This document shows positions 47,790 to 56,076 of a stretch of 64,000 bases of DNA, piece after piece. The notes beneath the pieces were generated by a model, which was given only the letters and a program-made list of their open reading frames with translations, had not been told where the DNA came from and searched no databases. Position numbers and translations under genes: made by a program. The stretch is taken from assembly GCA_016722375.1 (NCBI GenBank), contig JADKJG010000006.1, positions 62,001 to 126,000 on the forward strand. Reading direction: 5' to 3'. Numbering within the stretch: the stretch's first letter is position 1; each line of letters begins with the position of its first letter. Origin of the DNA: Bacteroidota bacterium (GTDB lineage Bacteria > Bacteroidota > Bacteroidia > Chitinophagales > LD1).

Positions 47790-48214
47790 GGTTTTGCCTT
47801 TGTTTATTAGTTGTGATAGCAACGTTTTCCTCGTGTGATACCAATCCGCAACCAATTAATTTTGGAAAGGATTTGTGTGACTTTTGCAAGATGACCATTA
47901 TGGATAAAAAATTTGGAGCGGAGTTGGTTAATAAGAAGGGGAAGGTGCAAAAGTTTGACTCTGGCGAATGTATGATGAACTATCTGAAAATAGATGCTGC
48001 TTATCAGGCCGGTCATTTTCTCATAATCAATTATGAATCTCCCGGCGAATTGCTGAATGCAGAAACGGCTGTTTATCTGCAAGGCGGGCAGGTTAGAAGT
48101 CCGATGGGAGGGAAGTTGGCTGCGTTTGCTTCAAAACAAGGCGCTGAAAAGTTTCAGGTCGAGATGCAAGGCGAAATTCTCTCTTGGGAAGAGGTGAAAC
48201 GTCTTGATTTTTAA
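47786..48214 (+). CDS. nosL: Copper chaperone NosL
   Basis: A 142-aa lipoprotein (lipobox TFSSC). The CxxC-Met motif LCDFCKMTIMD binds Cu(I). KFGAELVNKKGKVQKFDSGE and the C-terminal GGKLAAFASKQGA are typical NosL/DUF-like segments. It delivers copper for assembly of the CuZ centre. Its ATG overlaps the upstream membrane-protein stop, and the next gene (nosD) follows directly. Confidence 0.92.
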   Translation: MRFCLCLLVVIATFSSCDTNPQPINFGKDLCDFCKMTIMDKKFGAELVNKKGKVQKFDSGECMMNYLKIDAAYQAGHFLIINYESPGELLNAETAVYLQGGQVRSPMGGKLAAFASKQGAEKFQVEMQGEILSWEEVKRLDF

Positions 48215-48224
48215 TTTTGCTTTT

Positions 48225-49463
48225 ATGTTCAGAGTTATTTTAACTGTTTTCTCAGTAGCAGGGTTTTTTGCTTGCAGTTTTGCCGGAGCGATTACGCTCT
48301 GTCCGCAATGTGAAATCAAGCAATTAAAAACAGCTTTGGAAATAGCCAAGCCTTATGATACTTTATACATCAAACAAGGAATTTACACATCCATCAATGA
48401 AACCATTGAAAAGCCCATTACGATTATCGGCATCAACCGTCCGGTGCTCGATGGAAAGGAAATGGATGAGGTTCTGGTGATCCGTGCTAACCATGTATCC
48501 GTTATAGGAATAGATGTCCGAAATTCTAAAAGAGGTAGTATGAAAGATTATGCGGGTATCCGGGTCTTTCAATCTAGCGATGTGAAAATTTTGGATTGCC
48601 GATTGGCCAATACTTTTTTTGCTATTTATCTAAGTGACTCTAAGAACGTTACCGTCAGAGGGAACCGTTCTAAGGGTGCCAACTTTGGGCAATCTGATTC
48701 AGGCAATGGTGTTCACCTTTGGAAGTGTGACAGCATCACGATTGAAGATAATCATCTTGAAGGCCATCGAGATGGTATTTACTTTGAGTTTGCCAAGCAC
48801 TGTTTGATCAGAAAAAATTATTGTCGCAATAACTTTAGATACGGGTTGCATTTTATGTTTAGCGACAACGACACCTATGTAGAAAATACTTTTGACAATA
48901 ACGGAACCGGTGTGGCTGTAATGTACTCTAAAGGCGTTCACATGTTCGGCAATCATTTTATCAATAATTGGGGAGATGCCTCCTATGGCTTGCTTCTAAA
49001 GGATATTAGCAACAGCGAAATTCAGGGAAATACTTTTACGAGCAACACTATTGGTGTTTTTACTGAAGGGTCTAATCGCATTCGGTTTGAAAAAAATGAT
49101 TTTTTGAAGAATGGCTATGCGCTCAAGGTGATGGCCAACTGCCAGCAGGACACTTTTTGGTTTAATAATTTCTCTGGCAATACATTTGATGTAGGCACCA
49201 ACGGAAACCTCAGCGATAATTTCTTCGGATATAATTATTGGGACAAATATCAGGGTTATGACCTCGACAAAAACAAAATAGGTGATGTGCCTTATCAGCC
49301 CATTAGCTTGTTTTCTGTCATTATCGAACAAATGCCTTATGCCGTTATGTTGTTGCGAAGTTTCACGGTCGAGCTATTGGATAGGGCAGAAAAAATGATT
49401 CCTTCGCTGGTGCCCGAAACAATCCAAGACAAATCTCCCCTCATGAGTAGAATTCCGAGATGA
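48225..49463 (+). CDS. nosD: Nitrous oxide reductase maturation protein NosD
   Basis: About 412 aa from the ATG at 48225; a TTG at 48204 is in frame but overlaps nosL. A signal peptide (VAGFFACSFAGAIT) is followed by a right-handed parallel beta-helix. Its carbohydrate-binding/sugar-hydrolase-like repeats include GIRVFQSSDVKILDCRLA, GNGVHLWKCDSITIEDNHLE, DGIYFEFAKHCLIRKNYC and YWDKYQGYDLDKNKIGDVPY. NosD acts in the periplasm with the NosFY ABC transporter in CuZ assembly. Its stop codon overlaps the nosF ATG (ATGA). Confidence 0.95.
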   Translation: MFRVILTVFSVAGFFACSFAGAITLCPQCEIKQLKTALEIAKPYDTLYIKQGIYTSINETIEKPITIIGINRPVLDGKEMDEVLVIRANHVSVIGIDVRNSKRGSMKDYAGIRVFQSSDVKILDCRLANTFFAIYLSDSKNVTVRGNRSKGANFGQSDSGNGVHLWKCDSITIEDNHLEGHRDGIYFEFAKHCLIRKNYCRNNFRYGLHFMFSDNDTYVENTFDNNGTGVAVMYSKGVHMFGNHFINNWGDASYGLLLKDISNSEIQGNTFTSNTIGVFTEGSNRIRFEKNDFLKNGYALKVMANCQQDTFWFNNFSGNTFDVGTNGNLSDNFFGYNYWDKYQGYDLDKNKIGDVPYQPISLFSVIIEQMPYAVMLLRSFTVELLDRAEKMIPSLVPETIQDKSPLMSRIPR

Positions 49464-50176
49464 TTGATATAGAAAAAATAGAAAAGAAATTTGGCAAGCT
49501 GCACGTTCTGAAAGGGGTAAATGCCCGTTTTGAATCAGGAAATGTCATTTCGGTCATCGGTCCGAACGGATCGGGCAAGACGACGCTGATTAAGTGCATT
49601 CTTGGAATGGTAGTGGCCGACCAAGGCAAAATTGTTTTTAACGGGAAGGATATTTTTCATGAGTTCAACTATCGAAATCAAATAGGATACATGCCTCAGA
49701 TAGGGCGGTATCCTGAAAACATGAAAATTGGGCAGCTATTCTCTATGCTCAAAGACATTCGTCAAAACCATCAGGGAAACCTTGATGAGGAGCTGATTGA
49801 AGAATATCGCCTTGCTCCTATGTTTGAAAAACCGATGCGTACCCTTTCAGGAGGTACCACACAGAAAGTAAGTGCCGCACTGGCTTTCCTTTTCAATCCC
49901 GCCGTCCTGATTTTAGATGAACCCACCGCCGGGCTGGACCCTTTGGCTTCAGAAATTCTGAAAACTAAAATTAGAAAAGCAAAGGCCGCCGGTAAACTGG
50001 TCATCATCACTTCGCATATAATGAGTGAGGTAGAAGAGATGGCCGATAAAATTTTATATCTCTTTGAAGGTCAAGTTCATTTCTATAAAACGATTGCTGA
50101 ACTCAAGGATGAAACCGGTGAAGAAAAATTGAGTAGAGCTATTGCACAAATCATGAAGAAAAGCGCGCATGTTTAA
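49460..50176 (+). CDS. nosF: ABC transporter ATPase NosF
   Basis: A 238-aa cytosolic ATPase. Walker A is GPNGSGKTT, the Q-loop region YMPQIGRYPENM, the ABC signature LSGGTTQKVS, Walker B VLILDEPTAGLDP, and the switch His is in IITSHIMSEVEEM. With NosY it forms the transporter needed for NosZ maturation. Overlapping starts and stops with nosD and nosY indicate translational coupling. Confidence 0.96.
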   Translation: MIDIEKIEKKFGKLHVLKGVNARFESGNVISVIGPNGSGKTTLIKCILGMVVADQGKIVFNGKDIFHEFNYRNQIGYMPQIGRYPENMKIGQLFSMLKDIRQNHQGNLDEELIEEYRLAPMFEKPMRTLSGGTTQKVSAALAFLFNPAVLILDEPTAGLDPLASEILKTKIRKAKAAGKLVIITSHIMSEVEEMADKILYLFEGQVHFYKTIAELKDETGEEKLSRAIAQIMKKSAHV

Positions 50177-50936
50177 AATTGCCAAATACGTCATATACGA
50201 CATCTTGCGAAGCAAGGTGATTCTAGCTTATACTTTCTTCCTGCTAGTCGTTTCTCTGAGTCTTTTTTTGATGGACAGCGATGCTTCAAAAAGTCTCATC
50301 AGTTTAATGACGGTGATAATGATTATTGTACCACTCGTCAGCATCATATTCTCTACCACATATTTTTATAATGCTTACGAGTTCATTGAATTGCTGGCGG
50401 CTCAGCCTTTGCGACGGAACACGATTCTTCTGGGAGAATATTTTGGTGTCATCATCTCCCTGCTCTTTGCGCTGGCGGTCGGTGTGGGTGTGCCCGTCTG
50501 CATCTGGTCTTTTAATTCTACCGGCATGGTTCTTCTTGCTTCCGGTGCGGCGCTTTCGCTTGCGTTCACCTCCATCGCCTTTCTGACCTCTGTCGCCACA
50601 CGGGATAAATCTAAAGGCATTGGCATCGCTCTTCTACTTTGGTTCTACTTTTCAGTTATTTATGATGGATTGGTACTGGCCATTCTTTTTGTTTTCAATG
50701 ACTATCCGTTCGAGCGGGCAGTAATAGAACTTACTTCACTCAACCCGATTGACCTGGGGCGAATCATTATTTTGCTCAAATTCGACATCTCTGCACTCAT
50801 GGGTTTTACTGGTGCGGTTTACAAACAGTTTTTCGGCAGCTACTTTGGCTTCCTCTACTCCGCGGTGATTATGCTGCTCTGGATTACCATTCCTCTTTGG
50901 TTCTCCGTCCGAATTTTCAAGAAGAAAAACATCTAG
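50169..50936 (+). CDS. nosY: ABC transporter permease NosY
   Basis: A 255-aa integral membrane protein with about six helices (VILAYTFFLLVVSLSLFLMD, MTVIMIIVPLVSIIFSTTYF, LLWFYFSVIYDGLVLAILFV, FLYSAVIMLLWITIPLWF). It contains the family motif YEFIELLAAQPLRRNTILLG. It partners NosF and ends the nos operon. No nosR or nosX gene is present, consistent with clade II clusters. Confidence 0.95.
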   Translation: MFKIAKYVIYDILRSKVILAYTFFLLVVSLSLFLMDSDASKSLISLMTVIMIIVPLVSIIFSTTYFYNAYEFIELLAAQPLRRNTILLGEYFGVIISLLFALAVGVGVPVCIWSFNSTGMVLLASGAALSLAFTSIAFLTSVATRDKSKGIGIALLLWFYFSVIYDGLVLAILFVFNDYPFERAVIELTSLNPIDLGRIIILLKFDISALMGFTGAVYKQFFGSYFGFLYSAVIMLLWITIPLWFSVRIFKKKNI

Positions 50937-50969
50937 ATTTTCATTTCAGAATTAGGTTTGCTCTTGCCA

Positions 50970-51223
50970 TAGACTCTTATTTTCAATTTTAGGGCCCTAA
51001 TGCGCCAAATAAGGGCCCTAAAATTGAAGATAAGGAACCCTCTTGCACCAGATAAGGACCCTTAGTTCAGAAAGAAGGGCCCTCATTTTCTGGAGAAGGG
51101 CCCTTATCTCCGCCAGAAGGGCCCTTCTTTGGTAGAGAAGGGCTCTTATTTGGTAGATAAAGGACACTCATTTGGAAAATAAGGACCCTAAAGCGCGGAG
51201 GAAGGGTCCTTATTTTTGGGCTG
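50970..51223. repeat. Tandem array D, 12 units of 21 (22) bp
   Basis: Units of AGGGCCCTNNTTT..(N)GAGA-type sequence repeat every 21 bp, with two 22-bp units. The palindromic AGGGCCCT core is conserved while the rest varies. The array fills the convergent gap between nosY and the small gene at 51241. Confidence 0.85.
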
Positions 51224-51240
51224 TTCGCCGTTGTTATGAA

Positions 51241-51576
51241 TTATTTACTTTTCATTTCCCCTTCTAAAGAAATACATTCCTCATAGCATTTAAGCGCTTC
51301 CTGATAGGTATCAAAAAAACGGTTTTCAAACGTGGATTCATGATGAGGTTTATTTGGAAGACAAATGTGCGTACTTACTATAAATATCATTCGCTCTCTC
51401 TCAGGCATGTTGATGCCGAGATAATGTAATGTAAGATGTCTGGAATTGCTCTTGAATCTTTTTTCATGAGCATATTTTTTAGCGTTTTCTTTCATCCATA
51501 TTTCATATTCTTTTTCAGAAACCTCCATGAAGGTTTCTTTGGCATCAAGAATGAAAAACTTAGTGGTATCTTTCAT
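51241..51576 (-). CDS. Hypothetical small protein
   Basis: A 111-aa soluble, charged protein with no signal peptide (MKDTTKFFILDAKETFMEV). The C-terminal helix (NRFFDTYQEALKCYEECISL) and the preceding FIVSTHICLPNKPHHESTFE suggest a compact alpha/beta fold. The family is not recognised. It stands alone, convergent with the repeat array and divergent from udk. Composition is like its neighbours. Confidence 0.55.
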   Translation of the reverse strand: MKDTTKFFILDAKETFMEVSEKEYEIWMKENAKKYAHEKRFKSNSRHLTLHYLGINMPERERMIFIVSTHICLPNKPHHESTFENRFFDTYQEALKCYEECISLEGEMKSK

Positions 51577-51690
51577 AAGCGTAGATTAGTTTACTCCGCA
51601 CGCGGGTTTAAGTTTCAAATTTAGTACATACTCTCTGAAAACAAAACATAAAGAACCCCTCTTTTCTTATATTTCGCGAAATTTCTCAGC

Positions 51691-52311
51691 ATGTTGATTA
51701 TCGGTATTGCAGGAGGTTCAGGGTCGGGAAAAACTACGGTGGTGCAGAAAACCTTGAAGTATTTCCCTCTAAATCAAATAGCGGTGGTTCACATGGACTC
51801 TTACTACAAGGACAATATTCACCTTACTTTGGAAGAGCGATCTCTGATAAATTTTGACCATCCCGATGCTATCGAATTTGATCTGCTCTATCAACATTTG
51901 CAAGAACTAAAAAGCGGAAAGTCCATTGAGGAACCGAAATATGATTTCATTACCAGCACCAGAAAAAAAGAGACCGTTCATATTGATCCCAAACATGTCA
52001 TTATCGTTGAGGGGATTTTATTGTTTACCGATAAACGACTCCGCGACTTGTGCAATATCAAGGTATATGTAGATGCAGAAGCAGATGACCGGGTGATACG
52101 GATTATACAGCGCGACATGGAACAGCGGGGAAGAACAGTGAGTGATGTCCTGGAACGATATGAAGTGGTAAAAAATATGCACTTTCAATTTATTGAACCA
52201 ACCAAGCGCTTTGCTGATATCATCATTCCGCAAGGAGGGCAAAACCAAGTCGCCATTGAAATGCTGGTGGCCACTATACAAATGAAACTTCAACAAGAAA
52301 ATAATCTATAA
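51691..52311 (+). CDS. udk: Uridine kinase
   Basis: A 206-aa P-loop kinase. Walker A is GIAGGSGSGKTT at residues 4-15. The following motifs are HMDSYYKDNIHLTLEER, NFDHPDAIEFDLL, EPKYDFITSTRKKET, VEGILLF and IRIIQRDMEQRGRTVSDVLERY, all standard for Udk. It phosphorylates uridine and cytidine with ATP or GTP in pyrimidine salvage. It is co-directional with the M48 protease gene 18 bp downstream. Confidence 0.96.
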   Translation: MLIIGIAGGSGSGKTTVVQKTLKYFPLNQIAVVHMDSYYKDNIHLTLEERSLINFDHPDAIEFDLLYQHLQELKSGKSIEEPKYDFITSTRKKETVHIDPKHVIIVEGILLFTDKRLRDLCNIKVYVDAEADDRVIRIIQRDMEQRGRTVSDVLERYEVVKNMHFQFIEPTKRFADIIIPQGGQNQVAIEMLVATIQMKLQQENNL

Positions 52312-52328
52312 CCTCATAATTAGCCAAA

Positions 52329-53138
52329 ATGAAAAAACAGGTATCCACTTTATCCTTTGTCCTAATAGTTTTCCTCAGCGTTTTATCCTTTACTTCTTGC
52401 AAGAAAAGCGACTTGAATCTGTTTACTATTGACGATGACAAAACCTTTGGTTTGCAAATGGAAGCAGAAATAGCCAGCAAACCCTCCGAGTATCCGCTGC
52501 TCGACAAAACGGCCTATCCCGCTTCCTATGCCTATCTGGAAAGTATGAAGAGCAATATTCTGAATTCGGGTAAATTGGACTATGCATCTGATTTTGCTTG
52601 GAAACTATATATCATTCGCGATGATGCGGTTCAAAATGCTTTCTGTACACCCGGAGGCTACATCTATATCTATACGGGCTTGATAAAATATCTCGACAAT
52701 GCATCATCTCTAGCCGGTGTGATGGGACATGAGATGGCCCACGCTGACCAACGCCACTCTACCCGACAGATGACGGAACAATTTGGTATTACCACTCTTT
52801 TAGAAATTGTGCTGGGCCAAAACCAAAATGCCTTGTCCGATATTGCGGCACAACTTTCTGTGCTTGCTTTCAGCCGTGCAGACGAAACCGATGCAGACAA
52901 ACATTCGGTAAAATATTTGTGCCCAACGCTCTACCGCTCGGATGGCGCGGCGGATTTTTTTCAGAAGATTATTAACTCAGGTGCCAGTTCGCCACCGGCG
53001 TTCCTTAGTACCCATCCTAACCCGGATAATCGGGTAGCCAATATCCAGAAGGAGAAAACAGACTTGGGTTGTGCAAGTACACCATCCAATCAGTTAGATA
53101 TAACAGATTATGCTTCGTTTAAAGCCAGTTTGCCTTAG
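52329..53138 (+). CDS. M48-family metalloprotease lipoprotein
   Basis: A 269-aa exported lipoprotein (lipobox LSFTSC). It has a zinc-binding HEMAHADQRH motif and downstream SRADETDADKHSVKY, which supplies the third ligand. The C-terminal THPNPDNRVANIQKEK is typical of BepA/LoiP-like periplasmic M48 proteases. It probably degrades or matures envelope proteins. Lipidation and the absence of multiple membrane helices set it apart from HtpX. Confidence 0.9.
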   Translation: MKKQVSTLSFVLIVFLSVLSFTSCKKSDLNLFTIDDDKTFGLQMEAEIASKPSEYPLLDKTAYPASYAYLESMKSNILNSGKLDYASDFAWKLYIIRDDAVQNAFCTPGGYIYIYTGLIKYLDNASSLAGVMGHEMAHADQRHSTRQMTEQFGITTLLEIVLGQNQNALSDIAAQLSVLAFSRADETDADKHSVKYLCPTLYRSDGAADFFQKIINSGASSPPAFLSTHPNPDNRVANIQKEKTDLGCASTPSNQLDITDYASFKASLP

Positions 53139-53157
53139 TACTTCGATATTTTGAAAC

Positions 53158-53601
53158 ATGAAAAAAAACCAATTATTTCTTTTAATTTTTTTGTTGATGG
53201 CCGGGTGCTTTGCAATGGCGCAGACTGATTCGGTCACAATACTAAAGACGAAATCTGCTTTCACGCATGAAGATTCTGTGTATTTATCAAGGATCAATAC
53301 CAGCGGCAATCTGATGATAGCTGGAGGAATAGGCTTGTGCGGAGCGGGTGGTTATTTGATGTATCAGGGTTTTAAAGTTTACAATACTGCGGTATTGAAT
53401 AATGACCCAAAAGATATCAATCGAAATCACAAGCAAGGAACAGCCTATATCATAGCAGGAGGAGTGGCCATAGCCGGGGGGATTATTCTTACCGCCTTCG
53501 GAGCGCGCAACAAACACGAATTTATGATGCGCAAAAAGATGATGTCGCTGGAATCTGGCCTGTTAGACAACGGAAACATTGGCTTGGCGTTAAATTTTTA
53601 G
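53158..53601 (+). CDS. Hypothetical exported or membrane protein
   Basis: A 147-aa protein. The signal peptide ends MAGCFAMAQT. Two hydrophobic Gly-rich segments (NLMIAGGIGLCGAGGYLMY and YIIAGGVAIAGGIILTAFGA) flank a polar loop, and a basic segment follows (RNKHEFMMRKK). No family is recognised. It follows the M48 protease gene by 20 bp and may be co-transcribed with it. Confidence 0.6.
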   Translation: MKKNQLFLLIFLLMAGCFAMAQTDSVTILKTKSAFTHEDSVYLSRINTSGNLMIAGGIGLCGAGGYLMYQGFKVYNTAVLNNDPKDINRNHKQGTAYIIAGGVAIAGGIILTAFGARNKHEFMMRKKMMSLESGLLDNGNIGLALNF

Positions 53602-53724
53602 CAATAGTCCCACTCTGGGATAAAATTCAACCTTTTTTTTTATCTCTTTTATTACTTTTGGCGCGCCCGCTTGCAAAAACATATTTTGCTTGCAGTTTAT
53701 TAATAAGATAAAACAGTTTATATC

Positions 53725-55011
53725 ATGGCAGAGACAGCAACCATTTCGCTCGAAGGAAAATCTTATGAATTTCCGGTCATCACAGGTACCGAAAACGAGA
53801 AAGCAATTGATATCAGTAAGTTGAGAGGGCAGACAGGTTATGTCACCTTTGATGAAGGATACCGCAACACCGGTTGCACCGTAAGTAATATTACTTTTCT
53901 CGACGGAGAAAAAGGTATTCTGCGCTACCGTGGATACAACATTGAAGACCTAGCAGAGAAAGCCACCTTCCTCGAAGTAGCGTACCTCCTGCTGAATGGC
54001 GAACTGCCCAATCAAAAACAACTATCTAATTTTGAACACATGGTTTCGCAGCACACATTGGTGCATGAAAACCTGATGAAAGTATTTGAAGTTTTCCCGA
54101 CCGGTTCGCATCCTATGGGACAGTTGATGACCATGATTTCTGCTCTTTCCTCTTTCTATCCTGAATCTCCCAGCCCAAATCAAAGACCGGAAGCTAGCAA
54201 CCTGACTATCATCCGTCTTCTTGCCAAGATGCCTACCATCTGCGCTATGATTCAGAAAAAAGGAAAGGGGCATCCGATTCTTTACCCACAGAATAAATAC
54301 GATTACGTTTCCAACTTCCTGCACATGACCTTCGGAAATGTGACTGAAGAATATAAAGCAGACCCTGTTGTGGTAAGTGCTATGAATACTCTTTTGATTC
54401 TTCATGCCGACCATGAACAGAACTGTTCAACAGCAACCGTGCGTATCGTTGGTTCTTCTCATGCCAACTTGTATGCTTCGATTGGTGCTGGTGTAGCGGC
54501 CTTATGGGGTGCGCGACATGGCGGGGCAAATCAAGAGGTGTTAGAAATGCTCGAATATATCCGCGACAAGGATAAAGGCGACGTGAAAAAAGCCATTGCT
54601 GAAGCTAAGGACAAGAAGCGCTTGCTGTATGGATTCGGTCACCGGGTGTACAAGAATTTTGACCCCAGAGCTAAAATTATTAAGAAGGCTGCTGATAATG
54701 TATTGGCTAAACTTGGCAAGAAAGATCCGCTGCTCGAAATCGCCAAGGAATTGGAAGAAGCAGCTTTGAACGATCCATACTTTATCGAAAGGAAACTTTA
54801 TCCAAACGTTGATTTCTACTCCGGCTTGATTTATAAAGCTCTTGGATTCCCAACTCCTATGTTCACTGTGCTTTTTGCCTTGGGAAGATTACCCGGATGG
54901 ATTTCTCAGTGGAAAGAAATGCGCGAAAAGAATGAAGACATCGGTCGCCCGCGCCAGATATATAACGGCCCGGTTCAAAGACCGTTTGTTGGGATTAAGG
55001 ATAGGAAGTAA
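53725..55011 (+). CDS. gltA: Citrate synthase
   Basis: A 428-aa type II (hexameric, Gram-negative type) citrate synthase. Motifs include ILRYRGYNIEDLAEKATFLE, GSHPMGQLMTMISAL, catalytic His in LLILHADHEQNCSTATVRIV, GARHGGANQEVLEML, the second catalytic His in GFGHRVYKNFDPRAK, and Asp in NVDFYSGLIYKALG. It condenses acetyl-CoA with oxaloacetate, the entry to the TCA cycle and the sink for beta-oxidation acetyl-CoA. It is monocistronic. Confidence 0.97.
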   Translation: MAETATISLEGKSYEFPVITGTENEKAIDISKLRGQTGYVTFDEGYRNTGCTVSNITFLDGEKGILRYRGYNIEDLAEKATFLEVAYLLLNGELPNQKQLSNFEHMVSQHTLVHENLMKVFEVFPTGSHPMGQLMTMISALSSFYPESPSPNQRPEASNLTIIRLLAKMPTICAMIQKKGKGHPILYPQNKYDYVSNFLHMTFGNVTEEYKADPVVVSAMNTLLILHADHEQNCSTATVRIVGSSHANLYASIGAGVAALWGARHGGANQEVLEMLEYIRDKDKGDVKKAIAEAKDKKRLLYGFGHRVYKNFDPRAKIIKKAADNVLAKLGKKDPLLEIAKELEEAALNDPYFIERKLYPNVDFYSGLIYKALGFPTPMFTVLFALGRLPGWISQWKEMREKNEDIGRPRQIYNGPVQRPFVGIKDRK

Positions 55012-55036
55012 GGAAATTAATTCCTTCCAACCTGAA

Positions 55037-55231
55037 CTAAGATTCGTCTTTGGTATTGCGCACCAAACCGATGCCAGAGATGAAAAACAATAAACCAAGC
55101 ACCCCGTAAATGATGAGCGATTTAATATCGTGCGTGCCCCCAGATGTATTGGCAAATACTACAGCCGCGTAAATAAGCCCAGCTATACCTAATATGGTAA
55201 GCAGTGTTCCGAAAATTCGTTTTACATCCAT
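55037..55231 (-). CDS. Small two-helix membrane protein
   Basis: 64 aa from the ATG at 55231 (MDVKRIFGTLLTILG). A longer frame to 55315 overlaps the upstream gene. Two transmembrane segments (TLLTILGIAGLIYAAVVFA and LIIYGVLGLLFFISGIGLV) flank a short loop. No function is known. It is the last gene of a minus-strand cluster of small envelope proteins. Confidence 0.65.
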   Translation of the reverse strand: MDVKRIFGTLLTILGIAGLIYAAVVFANTSGGTHDIKSLIIYGVLGLLFFISGIGLVRNTKDES

Positions 55232-55242
55232 TTGGAGGAGGA

Positions 55243-55452
55243 TTATTTTTTTGTGCCCTGCCACAACACCAAACCACCAATACCAATCAAAGCGATTCCC
55301 AGTAGCGGTGACCAATTCATATAATGTGGTTTGTCTCTGGTAATTTCTAGCGCACCTATATCAACTACTTTTTCTTTTGTAAAAAACTTGAAAGAGGTAA
55401 AAGCCGTTAGGCCGATGCCAGCGATGAGTATAATAATGCCTGTAGTTTTCAT
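55243..55452 (-). CDS. Small membrane protein (DUF3185-like)
   Basis: 69 aa with two hydrophobic helices (MKTTGIIILIAGIGLTAFTS and SPLLGIALIGIGGLVLWQG) joined by a polar loop (ITRDKPHYMNW). It resembles DUF3185-type small membrane proteins. It is separated by 11 bp from the next gene downstream and 24 bp from the barrel protein upstream, so it is probably an operon member. Confidence 0.65.
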   Translation of the reverse strand: MKTTGIIILIAGIGLTAFTSFKFFTKEKVVDIGALEITRDKPHYMNWSPLLGIALIGIGGLVLWQGTKK

Positions 55453-55476
55453 GTGGATTTATTTTTTTGTGAATTT

Positions 55477-56046
55477 TTAAAATGTAACTCCGATATTAGC
55501 AATAGTTGCACCCCAGCCAATTTCTCCAAATACGGCGACTTTCTTAAACCAATACCTTGCACCAACTTGAGGCCCACCATATATGAAGCCATAAACACCT
55601 GCTTTGGGACCGGAATGGAACGAAGGACCTCCTCCAACATTCAGGCCGGCATACACGTCTAAGCGATCCTTAATAGTAGCTCTCGTCGCTTCCAGAATGT
55701 GGAAGTTAGCCTTGAACCCAATAGGAATCCCCACGGCCACGGCGTTATAATAAAGTTTATCATTCTTATTATAATAACGACCATAAACAAAGACGTTGAT
55801 TCCGGTTTGCCAGCCGATGCCGATGAAACGGTGAACCTTATATTCACCGGCGATGTTTAAGGACAAACCGCCCGAACCCAGATGGTTGAGAGGGTAATAC
55901 TGATAGGGTAAAAAGACTACCTGAGTAACTCCCAAACCTGCGGAATACATTCCTTTCTTATCGTGTATCCATCCCTGGGCGTTTACAGTAGCGTCCAAGA
56001 AAATGGTAAACAAAGTGGCGAGTATGATGATCTGAATTGTTTTCAT
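55477..56046 (-). CDS. Outer-membrane beta-barrel protein
   Basis: A 189-aa protein. The signal peptide ends DATVNAQGW. The body alternates hydrophobic and polar residues as beta-strands (GGLSLNIAGEYKVHRFIGIG, DRLDVYAGLNVGGGPSF, VAVFGEIGWGATIANIGVTF) and ends in an aromatic residue (Phe), typical of eight-stranded barrels. The ligand is unknown. It lies 30 bp downstream of the coiled-coil exported protein gene. Confidence 0.75.
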   Translation of the reverse strand: MKTIQIIILATLFTIFLDATVNAQGWIHDKKGMYSAGLGVTQVVFLPYQYYPLNHLGSGGLSLNIAGEYKVHRFIGIGWQTGINVFVYGRYYNKNDKLYYNAVAVGIPIGFKANFHILEATRATIKDRLDVYAGLNVGGGPSFHSGPKAGVYGFIYGGPQVGARYWFKKVAVFGEIGWGATIANIGVTF

Positions 56047-56076
56047 GTTGTTATTGTTTGGAGTATTTTTTGGCTC

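Noticed and set aside
48204..48224. TTG start for nosD
   Set aside because: It would place seven residues before the signal peptide inside nosL; the ATG at 48225 directly precedes a proper signal peptide.
2655..51223. CRISPR arrays as an explanation of the 21-bp arrays
   Set aside because: Units are contiguous with no unique spacers between constant repeats, and no cas genes are present.
53658..53690. Second sigma-54 promoter upstream of gltA (TTGGCGCGCCCGCTTGCA)
   Set aside because: The GG-to-GC distance is one base too long and the -24 half deviates, so it does not meet the consensus.
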